Below are positions 8,456 to 17,382 of a DNA stretch of 64,000 bases, piece after piece. Made by a program: the position numbers and the translations under genes. Position 1 is the stretch's first letter. The number at the start of each line of letters is the position of its first letter. The notes under the pieces are model-generated. The model searched no databases. It was not told the origin of the DNA and saw nothing but the letters and a program-made list of their open reading frames with translations. The stretch lies in assembly GCF_018604545.1 (NCBI RefSeq), contig NZ_CP075896.1:3348001-3412000 (forward strand). Reading direction: 5' to 3'. The DNA comes from Streptomyces koelreuteriae (lineage in GTDB: Bacteria; Actinomycetota; Actinomycetes; Streptomycetales; Streptomycetaceae).

Positions 8456-9655
8456 CTAGTTGGGGGCAAGCAGCTTGAGCTCGGGGTGAGCCGTGCCGCC
8501 CTCGATGGCCGTGGACGAGAAGTGCGAGACCACGCGGTCGTCGGCGGGGTCGTTCGCCGGGTCGTCGTGCACGACGAGGTGCTCGTACGTGGTCGCCCGC
8601 TGGGCGGGCACCCGCCCGGCCTTGCGGATCAGGTCGATGATCTCCAGCCGGTTGGAGCGGTGCTTGGCGCCCGCCGAGGACACCACGTTCTCCTCCAGCA
8701 TGATCGAGCCGAGGTCGTCGGCGCCGTAGTGCAGGGAGAGCTGGCCGACCTCCTTGCCCGTGGTCAGCCAGGAGCCCTGGATGTGGGCGATGTTGTCCAT
8801 GAACAGCCGCGCGATCGCGATCATCCGCAGGTACTCGAAGATCGTGGCCTGCGTACGGCCCTTCAGGTGGTTGTTCTCGGGCTGGTAGGTGTACGGGATG
8901 AAGGCGCGGAAGCCGCCCGTGCGGTCCTGTACGTCCCGGATCATCCGCAGGTGCTCGATGCGCTCGGCGTTGGTCTCGCCGGTGCCCATCAGCATGGTGG
9001 ACGTCGACTCCACGCCCAGTCCGTGCGCGATCTCCATGATCTCCAGCCAGCGCTCGCCGGACTCCTTCAGCGGGGCGATGGCCTTGCGCGGCCGCTCGGG
9101 CAGCAGCTCGGCACCGGCACCGGCGAAGGAGTCGAGCCCGGCGGTGTGGATGCGCTGGATGGCTTCCTCGACCGACACCTTGGAGATCCGGGCCATGTGC
9201 TCGACCTCGGACGCCCCCAGGCTGTGGATGACCAGCTGCGGGAAGGCCTGCTTGATGGCGGCGAAGTGCTTCTCGTAGTACTCGACGCCGTAGTCCGGGT
9301 GGTGGCCGCCCTGGAACATGATCTGGGTGCCGCCCAGTTCGACGGTCTCGGCGCAGCGGCGCAGGATGTCGTCGAGGTCGCGCGTCCAGCCCTTGTCCTT
9401 GGCCTTCGGCGGGGCGTAGAACGCGCAGAACTTGCACGCCGTGACGCACACGTTCGTGTAGTTGATGTTGCGCTCGATGATGTACGTCGCGATGTGCTCG
9501 GTCCCCGCGTACCGGCGGCGGCGTACGGCGTCGGCGGCGGCGCCCAGCGCGTGCAGCGGGGCGTCGCGGTACAGCGCGAGCGCCTCGTCCGGGGTGATCC
9601 GCCCACCGGCGGCTGCGCGGTCGAGGATGGGCTGAAGGTCGGCCTTCTCGGTCAC
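8456..9655 (-). CDS. mqnC: Cyclic dehypoxanthinyl futalosine synthase MqnC
   Basis: A radical SAM enzyme of futalosine-route menaquinone synthesis; it cyclises dehypoxanthine futalosine. The 399-residue protein has the iron-sulfur motif CVTACKFC with Cys70, Cys74 and Cys77, preceded by RNINYTN, and FQGGHHPDYGVEYYE and HSLGASE, all typical of MqnC. Length is normal. ATG at 9655 follows a purine-rich site. It is the first gene of a two-gene unit with the HutI-like protein. Its presence shows the organism makes menaquinone through futalosine rather than the classical Men route. Confidence 0.96.
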   Translation of the reverse strand: MTEKADLQPILDRAAAGGRITPDEALALYRDAPLHALGAAADAVRRRRYAGTEHIATYIIERNINYTNVCVTACKFCAFYAPPKAKDKGWTRDLDDILRRCAETVELGGTQIMFQGGHHPDYGVEYYEKHFAAIKQAFPQLVIHSLGASEVEHMARISKVSVEEAIQRIHTAGLDSFAGAGAELLPERPRKAIAPLKESGERWLEIMEIAHGLGVESTSTMLMGTGETNAERIEHLRMIRDVQDRTGGFRAFIPYTYQPENNHLKGRTQATIFEYLRMIAIARLFMDNIAHIQGSWLTTGKEVGQLSLHYGADDLGSIMLEENVVSSAGAKHRSNRLEIIDLIRKAGRVPAQRATTYEHLVVHDDPANDPADDRVVSHFSSTAIEGGTAHPELKLLAPN

Positions 9656-9760
9656 CGGGCGTCCCTTTCGTAAGGGTTGTGGACGGACCAGGCCAGCGTA
9701 CGCCAGCGGGTGTGCGGACTGGACGTCAGGCCGTCGTGCAGGGGTCGCTCGGGCCGGACG

Positions 9761-10498
9761 TCAGGCCGTGTAGGCGCCCACGAGCAGTCCCAGCAGGGCG
9801 CCCGTGATCAGGAACGGCCCGAACGCGATCGCCGTCTTGCGCGAGGCCCGCCGCGCGACGACCAGGGCGCCGCCGTACAGGGCGCCCAGCAGGAAACCGG
9901 CGAAGGTGCCGAGCATCACGGTCGGCCAGCCGTACCAGCCGAGCACCGCCCCCGTGCCCAGGGCGAGCTTGACGTCGCCGAAGCCCATGCCGGCGGGGTT
10001 GATGAGGAACAGCACGAAGTAGCCGCCGCCCAGCGCGAGCGAGCCGAGCAGGGCGGTCGTCCACTCCCCCGCGTGCTCGGGCACGAGCGCGGTGAGGCCG
10101 AGCAGGGCGAGCGCGGCCCCGGCGAACGGGAGCGTGAGCGGGTCGGGCAGCCGCCGCACCCGGAAGTCGACGGCCGTCAGCAGGACCCCGACGGGGGCGA
10201 GCAGCAGCCAGACGCCGAGCTCGGGGCGGGTGCCGGTGGCGGCGGCGAGGGCGGCGCAGACGAGGGCGGTGGCCATGACCAGGGGGGTCGTACGGGGCCC
10301 GTATCCGGCGCCCTCACCCTCCGGACATTCCGGGCAGGTAGCCCGCCCCAGCCAGCCCTTGAGGGCATGCCCGCCGGGGCAGCTGTCGCGCCACGGCTCC
10401 CCCGCCGGGGCCGAGAAGCGATAGGCCGCGCGGGGCAGGAACGCTCCCGCCGCCGCACCCCAGAGCGCGGCGGCGACGATCAGCAGCCCGGTGTTCAT
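9761..10498 (-). CDS. A24-family prepilin peptidase
   Basis: This 245-residue multi-pass membrane protein is a prepilin leader peptidase. The two catalytic aspartates are Asp111 (LTAVDFRVRRLPDPLTLP) and Asp175 in GMGFGDVKLA. A cytoplasmic zinc-type segment with CPGGH and CPEC lies between residues 40 and 58, as in PilD-like enzymes. It probably cleaves the Flp-type pilin and pseudopilins of the Tad operon at 26.5-33.2 kb, which lacks its own peptidase. ATG at 10498 overlaps the stop of the upstream LysM/BTAD gene (ATGA), so the two are coupled. Confidence 0.92.
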   Translation of the reverse strand: MNTGLLIVAAALWGAAAGAFLPRAAYRFSAPAGEPWRDSCPGGHALKGWLGRATCPECPEGEGAGYGPRTTPLVMATALVCAALAAATGTRPELGVWLLLAPVGVLLTAVDFRVRRLPDPLTLPFAGAALALLGLTALVPEHAGEWTTALLGSLALGGGYFVLFLINPAGMGFGDVKLALGTGAVLGWYGWPTVMLGTFAGFLLGALYGGALVVARRASRKTAIAFGPFLITGALLGLLVGAYTA

Positions 10499-13476
10499 CC
10501 CACCGCGGCGATCGCGTCGCGCCACGTCGGCAGCAGCTCGTCGAGCAGTGCCTCGGTGCGCGGCGGCAGCCCGCGGGCCCCGCTGCGGCCGATGAGGTCG
10601 GTGGCGAGTGCGGTGAGCTGGGACGTGTCGCCGGTGGCGTGGGTGGCGCGCAGCAGCTCGTGCCACAGGCGCTCGTCGGCCGGGGCGGTGCGCAGGGCCG
10701 CGTTGAGGGCCTCGATGGCCTTCTCCGCGCGGTCCCTCTCCATGTGGAACTCGCACAGCGCGAGCCCGGTGTCCGCGACCAGCAGCGGCAGCTGGGCGTC
10801 GACGATCTCGTGGGTGAGCCACCGGTAGCGGCCCTCGGGCCGGTCGGCGAGCAGCGGCCCGCGCACCAGGACGAGCGCGTCGGTGAGCAGCCGCCCGCGC
10901 ACGGCCCGGCTGTCGACGCCCTTGCCCTGCGTGGCCTCGTGATAGAGCGAGCGCAGCACGTCCAGGTCGGAGACGACGGACGTGGCGAGCGTGAGCCGCC
11001 CGGTCCCGTCCCGGCCGAGGCGGGGCGTACCGTCCGGGTCGGCGCCGAGCCACACCCGCAGCCGGTCCAGGAGCGCGTCCCGTACGTCGTCGGTGACGCC
11101 GCGCGGCCACAGCGCCGAGGCCAGCACGCGCGGGTGCACGCCCTCGCGGTGCAGGAGCAGCAGGGCGAGCGCCTCGTGCAGCAGCGGGCTGCGCTCCCCG
11201 TCCGGGGTGTCCAGGCCGATGATCTCGTACGGCCCGACGAGACGGGCGTAGACCGCCGGCCGCCCGTGCTCGCTGATGTCGACGAGGAACGGCGGGGTGG
11301 TCACGGGTCCGTTCGTCTCACGCTCGGGGTCGGCGTCGGTGAACAGCTCGACCACGGCGCGCTGTTGGGCGGCGGGCAGCAACTGGGCGTCGAGTTCGAG
11401 CCCGAGGAGCGGTGCGAGGAGCTTGCCCTGGCCGGTGATCTCCATCTCCCAGGCGGCGCCCGGCAGATCGCCGGTCTCGGTGCCGACGAGGTAGCCGATG
11501 CCGAGGCGTCCGGCGTCGGAGGCGAGTTCGGCGAGCTTGACGGCGTCCTCGGCGGACGGATGGGCGGCGAGGAGGACCAGGTGCGGGGCCCAGCGGGTGT
11601 GCTGGGCGGGACCGGTGCGGCCGGTGAGCACGGAGTCGTGCCCGGCGGCGCCGAGCGCGCCCCGGCGCTGCCGCGTCTCGGCCTCCATGGTCTCGACGAG
11701 CGCCTCGATGTCCTCGAGGTGCCGGATCCGGTTCGGGGCGAGCGGCGTCAGGTCCTCGCCGAAGCCGACGAGCGTGATGGTCATGCGGTCGGACCAGCCG
11801 TTGGTCGCCAACTCGGCGGCGACGGACGCGAAGACGGCGGCCCTGTCGGCCTCCCGGCCGCTCAGCGAGACGATGCCGGGCACCGCCTCCAGGTTGAGCA
11901 GCAGCCGCGAGTCGTCCATGGTGCCGAGGCTGACGAGCCCCGGGTAGGGAGCGGCGGTGTCGACGTCCTCGTAGCGCTCGCCGTCGGTCCTGGCCAGCAT
12001 CCAGAAGGTCTGGTCCTGCCCCTGCTGCCAGGGGGCGGGCGGCTTCCCGGCGGGCTGGGCGAGCTGGAGGTGCAGGTCGCCGTTGCTCAGCCAGGCCGCG
12101 TAGACGACCGGCAGCGCGCGCGACTCCTCGGCGAGGGAGGCGGCGAGCCCCCGCAGACTCCGGTCGAGCAGTCGTACGCCCTCGGGGTCGGCGCCGACGA
12201 GCAGTGCGTCCTGGACGTCCTGGGCGTCCCCGGTCGGCGTGGGCGGCTCCATGCCGCGCCGACCGCCGATGGCCCCGAACGCCGACTGCCACAGCGCCTG
12301 CCGGCGCCGCCGTCCCAGGGCGCCGAGAAGACCGGCGGCGAGGAGAGGGGCGGTGAGAAGCGCTTCAGGAAGACCGAAGGAGCTGTCGGACTCGGCGTCG
12401 ACACTGGTGGCCTGCTGGTGCCCGGTGTCCGGGGCGGGCCGCTGCTCGGGCAGGGACACCTGGGAGGCGCCACCACCGGCGTGCTCGTGCCCACCGCCCT
12501 CGGCGCCGGAACCGCCTCCGCCCTGGGCGTGATCGCCGCTCTGGGCGTAGTCGCTGATCTGCTGCTGCACATCGGGCGACACGTTGGGCGCCTCGTCGGG
12601 CATCTCCACGAGGTCGCCGCCGCGCGCGTCGCCCGGCATCTCCATGATCCAGCCGGGCCGGATGAGACTGGCCTCGGAGAGCTTGGAACCGTCCGGCTGC
12701 ACACGGTCCTTGTTGAGGTCGAAGATCTCCTTGTAGCGACGCCCGTCACCGAGGTGCCGGTCGGCTATCTCCCACAGGGAGTCGTGGTGACGCCCCTCGG
12801 GCGGCTGGATCCGGTAGTACTTCGTGTCGCCCTGCTTGGCGGTGCTGCCGCCGGCCTCCGCGTGCGAGGCGGCGTGCGAGGCCTGTTCGGCGAGGGCGGA
12901 GGCGGTGTCGGCGGCCTGCTCCTGCTGCTGGGCGAAGAGACCGCCCGGGGTCTGCTGGGCCGCTGCCACGGTGGGCTTCTGGTTGGCGTCGTACGTCTGC
13001 CCGAGCTGCGACAGCCCGGGCGCGAAGCTGGCGGCCGTGGCGCCGACGAGCAGGAGCGCGGCGACGAGTTGCCGCGCGAGCAACTGACTGGGCCCGGCGC
13101 CCGGCACGCGTCCCGGCACACCGACCCCGGACAGCGCGGCCTTCATCTCGACGAGCACGCAGGCGGTGAACTGCGCCCACGCCAGCCACACCACGACGGT
13201 CAGGATGTTCAGGAACGTCTGAACGGTGATCTCTTGCTGCAGCCAGTCGAGGCTCGGCACCCCGTTCGGCAACGGCCACCCGATCTGCGTGGCCAGCGCG
13301 CCCGGCACGCCGACGAGCAGAACGGCCAGCGCGACGAAGGCGAAGAACGCCTTGACGAAGTCCCCGAACGACCGCCGCCGGATCCTCACCGGCTGCGGCG
13401 TCCGATTCCTCGGGGCCGTCGCTCCCGTCGTACTTCCCGTCGAGCTTGACGAGCTTGAGGTGCGGCGTCGCGGCAT
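10495..13476 (-). CDS. LysM and BTAD domain membrane protein linked to prepilin peptidase
   Basis: A 993-residue membrane protein. Hydrophobic segments lie around residues 41-63, 89-110 and 136-155. A LysM-like domain (about 218-282, KYYRIQPPEGRHHDSLWEIADRH) is followed by a low-complexity region, another membrane segment near 365 and a large C-terminal part. The last 150 residues look like a bacterial transcriptional activator domain (helical repeats, AIEALNAALRTAPADERLWHELL). The LysM would face outside and the BTAD inside, which is unusual. ATG at 13476 (MPRRRTSSS) is preferred over longer readings that begin with a Cys-rich non-conserved stretch. It is coupled to the prepilin peptidase by ATGA, pointing to pilus assembly or its regulation. 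Confidence 0.82.
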   Translation of the reverse strand: MPRRRTSSSSSSTGSTTGATAPRNRTPQPVRIRRRSFGDFVKAFFAFVALAVLLVGVPGALATQIGWPLPNGVPSLDWLQQEITVQTFLNILTVVVWLAWAQFTACVLVEMKAALSGVGVPGRVPGAGPSQLLARQLVAALLLVGATAASFAPGLSQLGQTYDANQKPTVAAAQQTPGGLFAQQQEQAADTASALAEQASHAASHAEAGGSTAKQGDTKYYRIQPPEGRHHDSLWEIADRHLGDGRRYKEIFDLNKDRVQPDGSKLSEASLIRPGWIMEMPGDARGGDLVEMPDEAPNVSPDVQQQISDYAQSGDHAQGGGGSGAEGGGHEHAGGGASQVSLPEQRPAPDTGHQQATSVDAESDSSFGLPEALLTAPLLAAGLLGALGRRRRQALWQSAFGAIGGRRGMEPPTPTGDAQDVQDALLVGADPEGVRLLDRSLRGLAASLAEESRALPVVYAAWLSNGDLHLQLAQPAGKPPAPWQQGQDQTFWMLARTDGERYEDVDTAAPYPGLVSLGTMDDSRLLLNLEAVPGIVSLSGREADRAAVFASVAAELATNGWSDRMTITLVGFGEDLTPLAPNRIRHLEDIEALVETMEAETRQRRGALGAAGHDSVLTGRTGPAQHTRWAPHLVLLAAHPSAEDAVKLAELASDAGRLGIGYLVGTETGDLPGAAWEMEITGQGKLLAPLLGLELDAQLLPAAQQRAVVELFTDADPERETNGPVTTPPFLVDISEHGRPAVYARLVGPYEIIGLDTPDGERSPLLHEALALLLLHREGVHPRVLASALWPRGVTDDVRDALLDRLRVWLGADPDGTPRLGRDGTGRLTLATSVVSDLDVLRSLYHEATQGKGVDSRAVRGRLLTDALVLVRGPLLADRPEGRYRWLTHEIVDAQLPLLVADTGLALCEFHMERDRAEKAIEALNAALRTAPADERLWHELLRATHATGDTSQLTALATDLIGRSGARGLPPRTEALLDELLPTWRDAIAAVG

Positions 13477-13794
13477 GGCGGGTGTCCTGGGGTCGTGTGT
13501 GGAGTGCCGTGAGGCAGAGCTGTGAAGTAAGGGGTGTGCTGAGCCTACAGAGATCTTATGGACTCTTTTTGGGGTCGTCGAAGGACGCAGGGAAGGAACC
13601 TTGCCGACGTCCGATTTGCCCCTGTAGTGGGTTGGAGTCGCGCGGGCGGCCGGACCACCGGAACGACCCCCTTCGCAATTGCCACGCACACCCCTCACGC
13701 ACTCCACACAATCCACCACGGCCACTCAAGGGGCCACACACAGCCCCTGATAGCTTCGTTCCCTGTCGCACACGCCAACCTCGGGGGAGAATCC
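13477..13794. other. Intergenic region upstream of cassette A
   Basis: No gene is seen. The stretch separates the divergent LysM/BTAD gene and cassette A. Its right half holds the cassette A promoter-like segment, in which ACTCAAGGGG near 13724 and GATAGC at 13749 resemble the region before cassette B at 15594-15623. Confidence 0.5.
13749..13754 (+). promoter_or_regulatory. Cassette promoter box GATAGC (copy A)
   Basis: GATAGC followed by TTCGTTCCCTGTCGC lies 46 bases before the GTG of lipoprotein A. The same box occurs exactly 50 bases before the start in copies B, C, D and in the decayed copy near 47.6 kb. It probably includes the -10 region. CTCAAGG 24 bases upstream is shared with copy B only. 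Confidence 0.5.
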
Positions 13795-14442
13795 GTGGCC
13801 CGCCGCGCTCTGACCACCACCGCTGCCGTGTTCGCTACCACGGCGGCACTTCTGCTCACCGCATGCGGTGACGGTGACGACAAGCCGTCGGGTGACATCG
13901 AAGGAGCGGACACGGCGGCAAGCCCGTCAAATTCCGCCTCGGCATCGACGCCCTCGGGAGTCAAGCGCCCCGAGGTCACCCTCCCGAGCAGCTTCCGGTT
14001 GACCTTCAAGAACTGGACGAGCAGCGACCCCGACGAGCAGGCCGTACTCAACGACGGCAAGGAACAGCTCCGAGCCGGTTACGCGGCGATCATCGAGAAC
14101 AAGCCCGACGGCGGTAACGCCCTTGCCTTCTACGACACGGAAGCCGGCCTTTCCCAGGACCGTGAGTGGCTCAAGTCCTACACGGACAAGAACGTCACCG
14201 TGATCGGCGAGCTCCCTGTCTTCGACCCTCAGGCCACGCTCTTCGCGAAGAAGACCAAGGCGCAGCTCAGGTACTGCACGGACGAGAGCAAGGCACAGAC
14301 GAAGCACCGAAAGACGGGCGAGACGGTCGGGAATCCTCAGGGGACCGACCCCCAAGTGGCCTACGTCGTCACGATGCAGAAGAGCGAGCAGGGCGTGTGG
14401 CAGACCGTGTCCACGAACTCGACGAGGGGCGGTTGCTCCTGA
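13795..14442 (+). CDS. Cassette A lipoprotein
   Basis: A 215-residue lipoprotein with a Sec signal ending in LTAC (Cys24), an acidic Ser/Ala-rich linker, then a conserved domain beginning VTLPSSF-LTF-NWTSSDP-EQAVLNDGKEQLRAGY. Two further cysteines are shared by all four copies: one in YCTDES and one at the extreme C-terminus (GGCS), suggesting a disulfide. The GTG at 13795 follows GGGGGAGA. It overlaps the secreted-protein gene by one base (TGATG). No known family is recognised. Copy B at 15668 is highly similar; copies C and D are more distant. It may be a membrane-anchored partner of the secreted protein. Confidence 0.85.
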   Translation: MARRALTTTAAVFATTAALLLTACGDGDDKPSGDIEGADTAASPSNSASASTPSGVKRPEVTLPSSFRLTFKNWTSSDPDEQAVLNDGKEQLRAGYAAIIENKPDGGNALAFYDTEAGLSQDREWLKSYTDKNVTVIGELPVFDPQATLFAKKTKAQLRYCTDESKAQTKHRKTGETVGNPQGTDPQVAYVVTMQKSEQGVWQTVSTNSTRGGCS

Positions 14443-15521
14443 TGACGCGGTGCAAGGGAGCCGTGACCGCGATGGTCGGGACGGCTCTGACGGTCGCCCT
14501 CTCCACCGCTCCGGCTCATGCGGTCGGCGTGGGAAACGACAAGAAGCCCTCCGGCGGCGACACCGCGGGAGGCGCCGGTAGCGACGGAACCCTCTCGGCC
14601 TCCGTCTCCGACATCCAAGTCTCCTACCCCGAGGGCGGAGACGGCGGCGGCAAGAAGGGGAACCTCGGCACCGTCGACCCCAATTGGAAGCCACCCGCCT
14701 GCTGGTACGAACCGGCCATGACCTCCGAGCAGCTGAAGAAGTTCGTGGACACGGACAGCGGCGGCGATGTCGGAATCCACCATTCCTGGTGGGGCAAGGG
14801 GCTGTGGACCGACCACTACAGGGACGGCAAGCCCGCGGAGAATTTTGATCTGCACTCGCCCAAGAACAGCGTCTCCGAGGGGTACAAGAACTACAACCTC
14901 GGCAAGGACGGCTACTTCTGGCGCGGTGTCGCCCCCGACCCCGACGCCTCCGACTCCTGGGACTGCGGCCGCATCATGTTCTGGGTCGACGCCGACGAGG
15001 TCCCGGACGACCCGAACGCGCCCACCCCGCGAACACTTGCCGAGTACTCCTACGACAAGGTCAAGGTCCCGGAGACGAAGGTCGACCTGAAGCCGGAGGG
15101 CAAGTCCGTGGTCAACCTGCCCACATGGGTGTGGCTGGACAAGGGCACCTTCAAGGACGTCAAGGTCCGCGCCGAGCTCCCGAACACGGGCCTGTGGGCG
15201 GAGACGACCGCCAAGCCGGTCGCCCTTCACCTGGAGCCGGGCACGGAGGACGCCGAGACCTTCCCCGCCTCCGGCGACTGCGCGATCAACGACGACGGCA
15301 GCATCGGCACCCCGTACACCAAGGGCAACGCCGAGAAGACCCCGCCGTGCGGCATCCGCTACCTCCACGCCACGAACGGCACGCCGTACCAACTCTCCGC
15401 CAGCGTCACCTGGCAGATCACCTGGGAAGGCTCGGGCGGCACCGGCGGCGACCTGCCCGACGGCACGTTCGAGACGACTCAGGACATGAACGTCCAGGAG
15501 ATCCAGTCGGTCAACCGCTGA
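14442..15521 (+). CDS. Cassette A secreted protein
   Basis: A 359-residue protein with a Sec signal ending APAHA (around residue 26), then a Gly-rich linker and a conserved secreted domain. Shared features with the other three copies are NWKPPACWYEP, a central YKNYNLGKDGYFWRG, a segment PTWVWLDKGTF, TTAKPVALHLEPGTEDAE, SGDC-INDDGSIG, PPCGI and the C-terminal VQEIQSVNR. Four cysteines are conserved in position (CWYEP, WDCGRIMFW, SGDC, PPCGI). No catalytic motif is recognised. The C-terminal half is by far the best conserved part. Translation is coupled to the lipoprotein, so the two products probably act together at the cell surface. Confidence 0.85.
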   Translation: MTRCKGAVTAMVGTALTVALSTAPAHAVGVGNDKKPSGGDTAGGAGSDGTLSASVSDIQVSYPEGGDGGGKKGNLGTVDPNWKPPACWYEPAMTSEQLKKFVDTDSGGDVGIHHSWWGKGLWTDHYRDGKPAENFDLHSPKNSVSEGYKNYNLGKDGYFWRGVAPDPDASDSWDCGRIMFWVDADEVPDDPNAPTPRTLAEYSYDKVKVPETKVDLKPEGKSVVNLPTWVWLDKGTFKDVKVRAELPNTGLWAETTAKPVALHLEPGTEDAETFPASGDCAINDDGSIGTPYTKGNAEKTPPCGIRYLHATNGTPYQLSASVTWQITWEGSGGTGGDLPDGTFETTQDMNVQEIQSVNR

Positions 15522-15617
15522 CCACCGGACTCCAGGGCGTTCGCAACCGCCACGTCACACTCCTCACCTTCCCCACACAATCCACCCCTGCCTCTCAAGG
15601 GCCGATTCCCCTCCCCT

Positions 15618-15623
15618 GGTAGC
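15618..15623 (+). promoter_or_regulatory. Cassette promoter box GGTAGC (copy B)
   Basis: GGTAGCTTCGTTCCCTGTCGC lies 50 bases before the GTG of lipoprotein B and is nearly the same as in copy A. CTCAAGG begins 24 bases upstream, as in copy A. The 146-base gap between cassettes A and B contains this second promoter, so the tandem copies can be transcribed independently. Confidence 0.5.
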
Positions 15624-15667
15624 TTCGTTCCCTGTCGCGTACACCGAAACCACGGGGGAGATCAACA

Positions 15668-16318
15668 GTGGCCCGCCGCGCACTGACCACCGCTGCCGCA
15701 GCGTTCACCACGGCGGCGGCGCTGCTTCTGACCGCCTGTGGAGGGGGCGACGACTCGTCGTCGGACGACATCAAGGGGGCGGGCAACGGCTCGAGCAGCA
15801 GCCCTTCGGCCTCCGCGTCCTCCGCGGCACCCGGCGTCAAGCGCCCGGATATCAAGCTCCCCAGCAGCTTCCAGCTGACGTTCGCGAACTGGACGAGCAG
15901 CGACCCCGTGGAGCAGGCGGTGCTCGACGACGGCAAGGAACAGCTCCGGGCGGGGTACGAGGCGATCATCGAGAACGATCCCGCCAGCAAGAACCGCGCC
16001 TTCTACGACACAAAGAACGGCTTCCTGCAGAGCCAGCAGTGGATCAGGACCTACACGGACAAGAACCTCACCGTCATCGGCAAGTTGCCCGTGTTCGACC
16101 CCAAGGTCACCCTCGCCAAGGACAAGGCGGCGGCGTCCCTCTCCTACTGCACCGACGAGAGCAAGGCCTCCACGAAGAACCGCAAGACCGGCGAGGTCAA
16201 GGGGAACCCGGCGGGCACTGACCCCGAGGTCCTCTACGTGATCTCCATGGGCAAGAACGCCCAAGGTGTGTGGCAGGCGGTGTCCGCCCACTCGGAGCGG
16301 GGTGGCTGCGCACAGTGA
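15668..16318 (+). CDS. Cassette B lipoprotein
   Basis: A 216-residue lipoprotein highly similar to copy A along its whole length: LTAC with Cys24, a Gly/Ser linker, IKLPSSFQLTFANWTSSDP, YTDKNLTVIGKLPVFDP, YCTDES and a C-terminal GGC. The domain has no recognised family. GTG at 15668 is preceded by GGGGGAGA. Its stop overlaps the start of the secreted protein (GTGA). The close match to copy A shows a recent tandem duplication of the two-gene unit; differences are concentrated in the linker. Confidence 0.85.
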   Translation: MARRALTTAAAAFTTAAALLLTACGGGDDSSSDDIKGAGNGSSSSPSASASSAAPGVKRPDIKLPSSFQLTFANWTSSDPVEQAVLDDGKEQLRAGYEAIIENDPASKNRAFYDTKNGFLQSQQWIRTYTDKNLTVIGKLPVFDPKVTLAKDKAAASLSYCTDESKASTKNRKTGEVKGNPAGTDPEVLYVISMGKNAQGVWQAVSAHSERGGCAQ

Positions 16319-17364
16319 GGTCCTCACACGCCCGGCCCTTCACGGTCCTCTCGCTCACCGTCGCTCTCCTCGCACCCGTGCCTGCGGTCGCCCTCGGCGG
16401 CGAGGGCAGTTACGGCGGCGGAGCCAAGAACAACGAGATATCCGCTTCCGCCTCGCAGTCCCGGATCAAGGTCACGCAGACCAGCGGCCCCACCGGCGGC
16501 AAGCAGGGCACCGTCGCATCGACGGACACCAACTGGAAGCCACCGCCGTGCTGGTACGAGCCCGTCTTCACCCCCGAGCAGCTGAAGAACTTCTCGGAGA
16601 ACGACGGCAGCGGTGACGCCGGTCTGCGCGACGGCTGGTACGGCTCGGAACTCTGGACCGACCACTTCAGGGACGAGAAGGACGCCGTCACCATCTTCAC
16701 GAAGCCGGGCACCGTGAAGGGGTACAAGAACTACAACCTGGGCAAGGACGGCTACTTCTGGCGCGGAGTGGCTCCGGACGTGACCGGGATCGATGACACG
16801 TCGCTGTGCAGCCGCCTCATGTTCTGGCAGGACGCCGGCGAGATCCCCGACGTGCCGAACGCCCCCACGCCCGAGACACTCGCCGACTACGCCTACGACA
16901 AGGTCAAGGTCCCCGAGACCGAGGTGGAGCTGAAGCCGGCCGCCAAGTCGACGGTGAACCTCCCCACCTGGGCGTGGCTGGACAAGGGCACCTTCCAGGA
17001 CGTCAAGGTCCGCGCCGAGCTCCCCGGAACGGGCCTCTGGGCGGAGACGACCGCCAAGCCCGTCGCCCTGCACCTGGAGCCGGGCACGGACGACGCCGAG
17101 GTCTACCCGGCCTCAGGCGACTGCCGGATCAACGACGACGGCTCCATCGGCACCCCGTACACCAAGGGCAACGCCGACAAGACCCCACCCTGCGGCATCC
17201 GCTACCTCCACGCCACCAACGGAACCCCCTACCAACTCTCCGCCAGCATCACCTGGCAGATCAGCTGGGAAGGCTCCGACGGCTCCCGAGGCGACCTCCC
17301 CGACGGCACCTTCGAGACCACCCAGGACATGAACGTCCAGGAGATCCAGTCGATCAACCGCTGA
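16315..17364 (+). CDS. Cassette B secreted protein
   Basis: A 349-residue secreted protein matching copy A. The signal peptide runs to about residue 25 (VPAVALGG). NWKPPPCWYEP, YKNYNLGKDGYFWRG, PTWAWLDKGTFQDV, TTAKPVALHLEPGTDDAE, INDDGSIGTPY, PPCGIRYLHATNGTPY and VQEIQSINR are shared. The four conserved cysteines are present (CWYEP, LCSRLMFW, SGDC, PPCGI). Most differences from copy A fall between residues 85 and 130, the part before YKNYN. GTG at 16315 overlaps the lipoprotein stop. No enzymatic motif is recognised. The gene is followed within 20 bases by the convergent putative immunity gene. Confidence 0.85.
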   Translation: MRSSHARPFTVLSLTVALLAPVPAVALGGEGSYGGGAKNNEISASASQSRIKVTQTSGPTGGKQGTVASTDTNWKPPPCWYEPVFTPEQLKNFSENDGSGDAGLRDGWYGSELWTDHFRDEKDAVTIFTKPGTVKGYKNYNLGKDGYFWRGVAPDVTGIDDTSLCSRLMFWQDAGEIPDVPNAPTPETLADYAYDKVKVPETEVELKPAAKSTVNLPTWAWLDKGTFQDVKVRAELPGTGLWAETTAKPVALHLEPGTDDAEVYPASGDCRINDDGSIGTPYTKGNADKTPPCGIRYLHATNGTPYQLSASITWQISWEGSDGSRGDLPDGTFETTQDMNVQEIQSINR

Positions 17365-17382
17365 CGGGACCAGGCAGAACCA

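Noticed and set aside
10639..13449. A 936-residue open frame opposite the LysM/BTAD gene
   Set aside because: It is a shadow frame with no domain, no ribosome site and biased composition.
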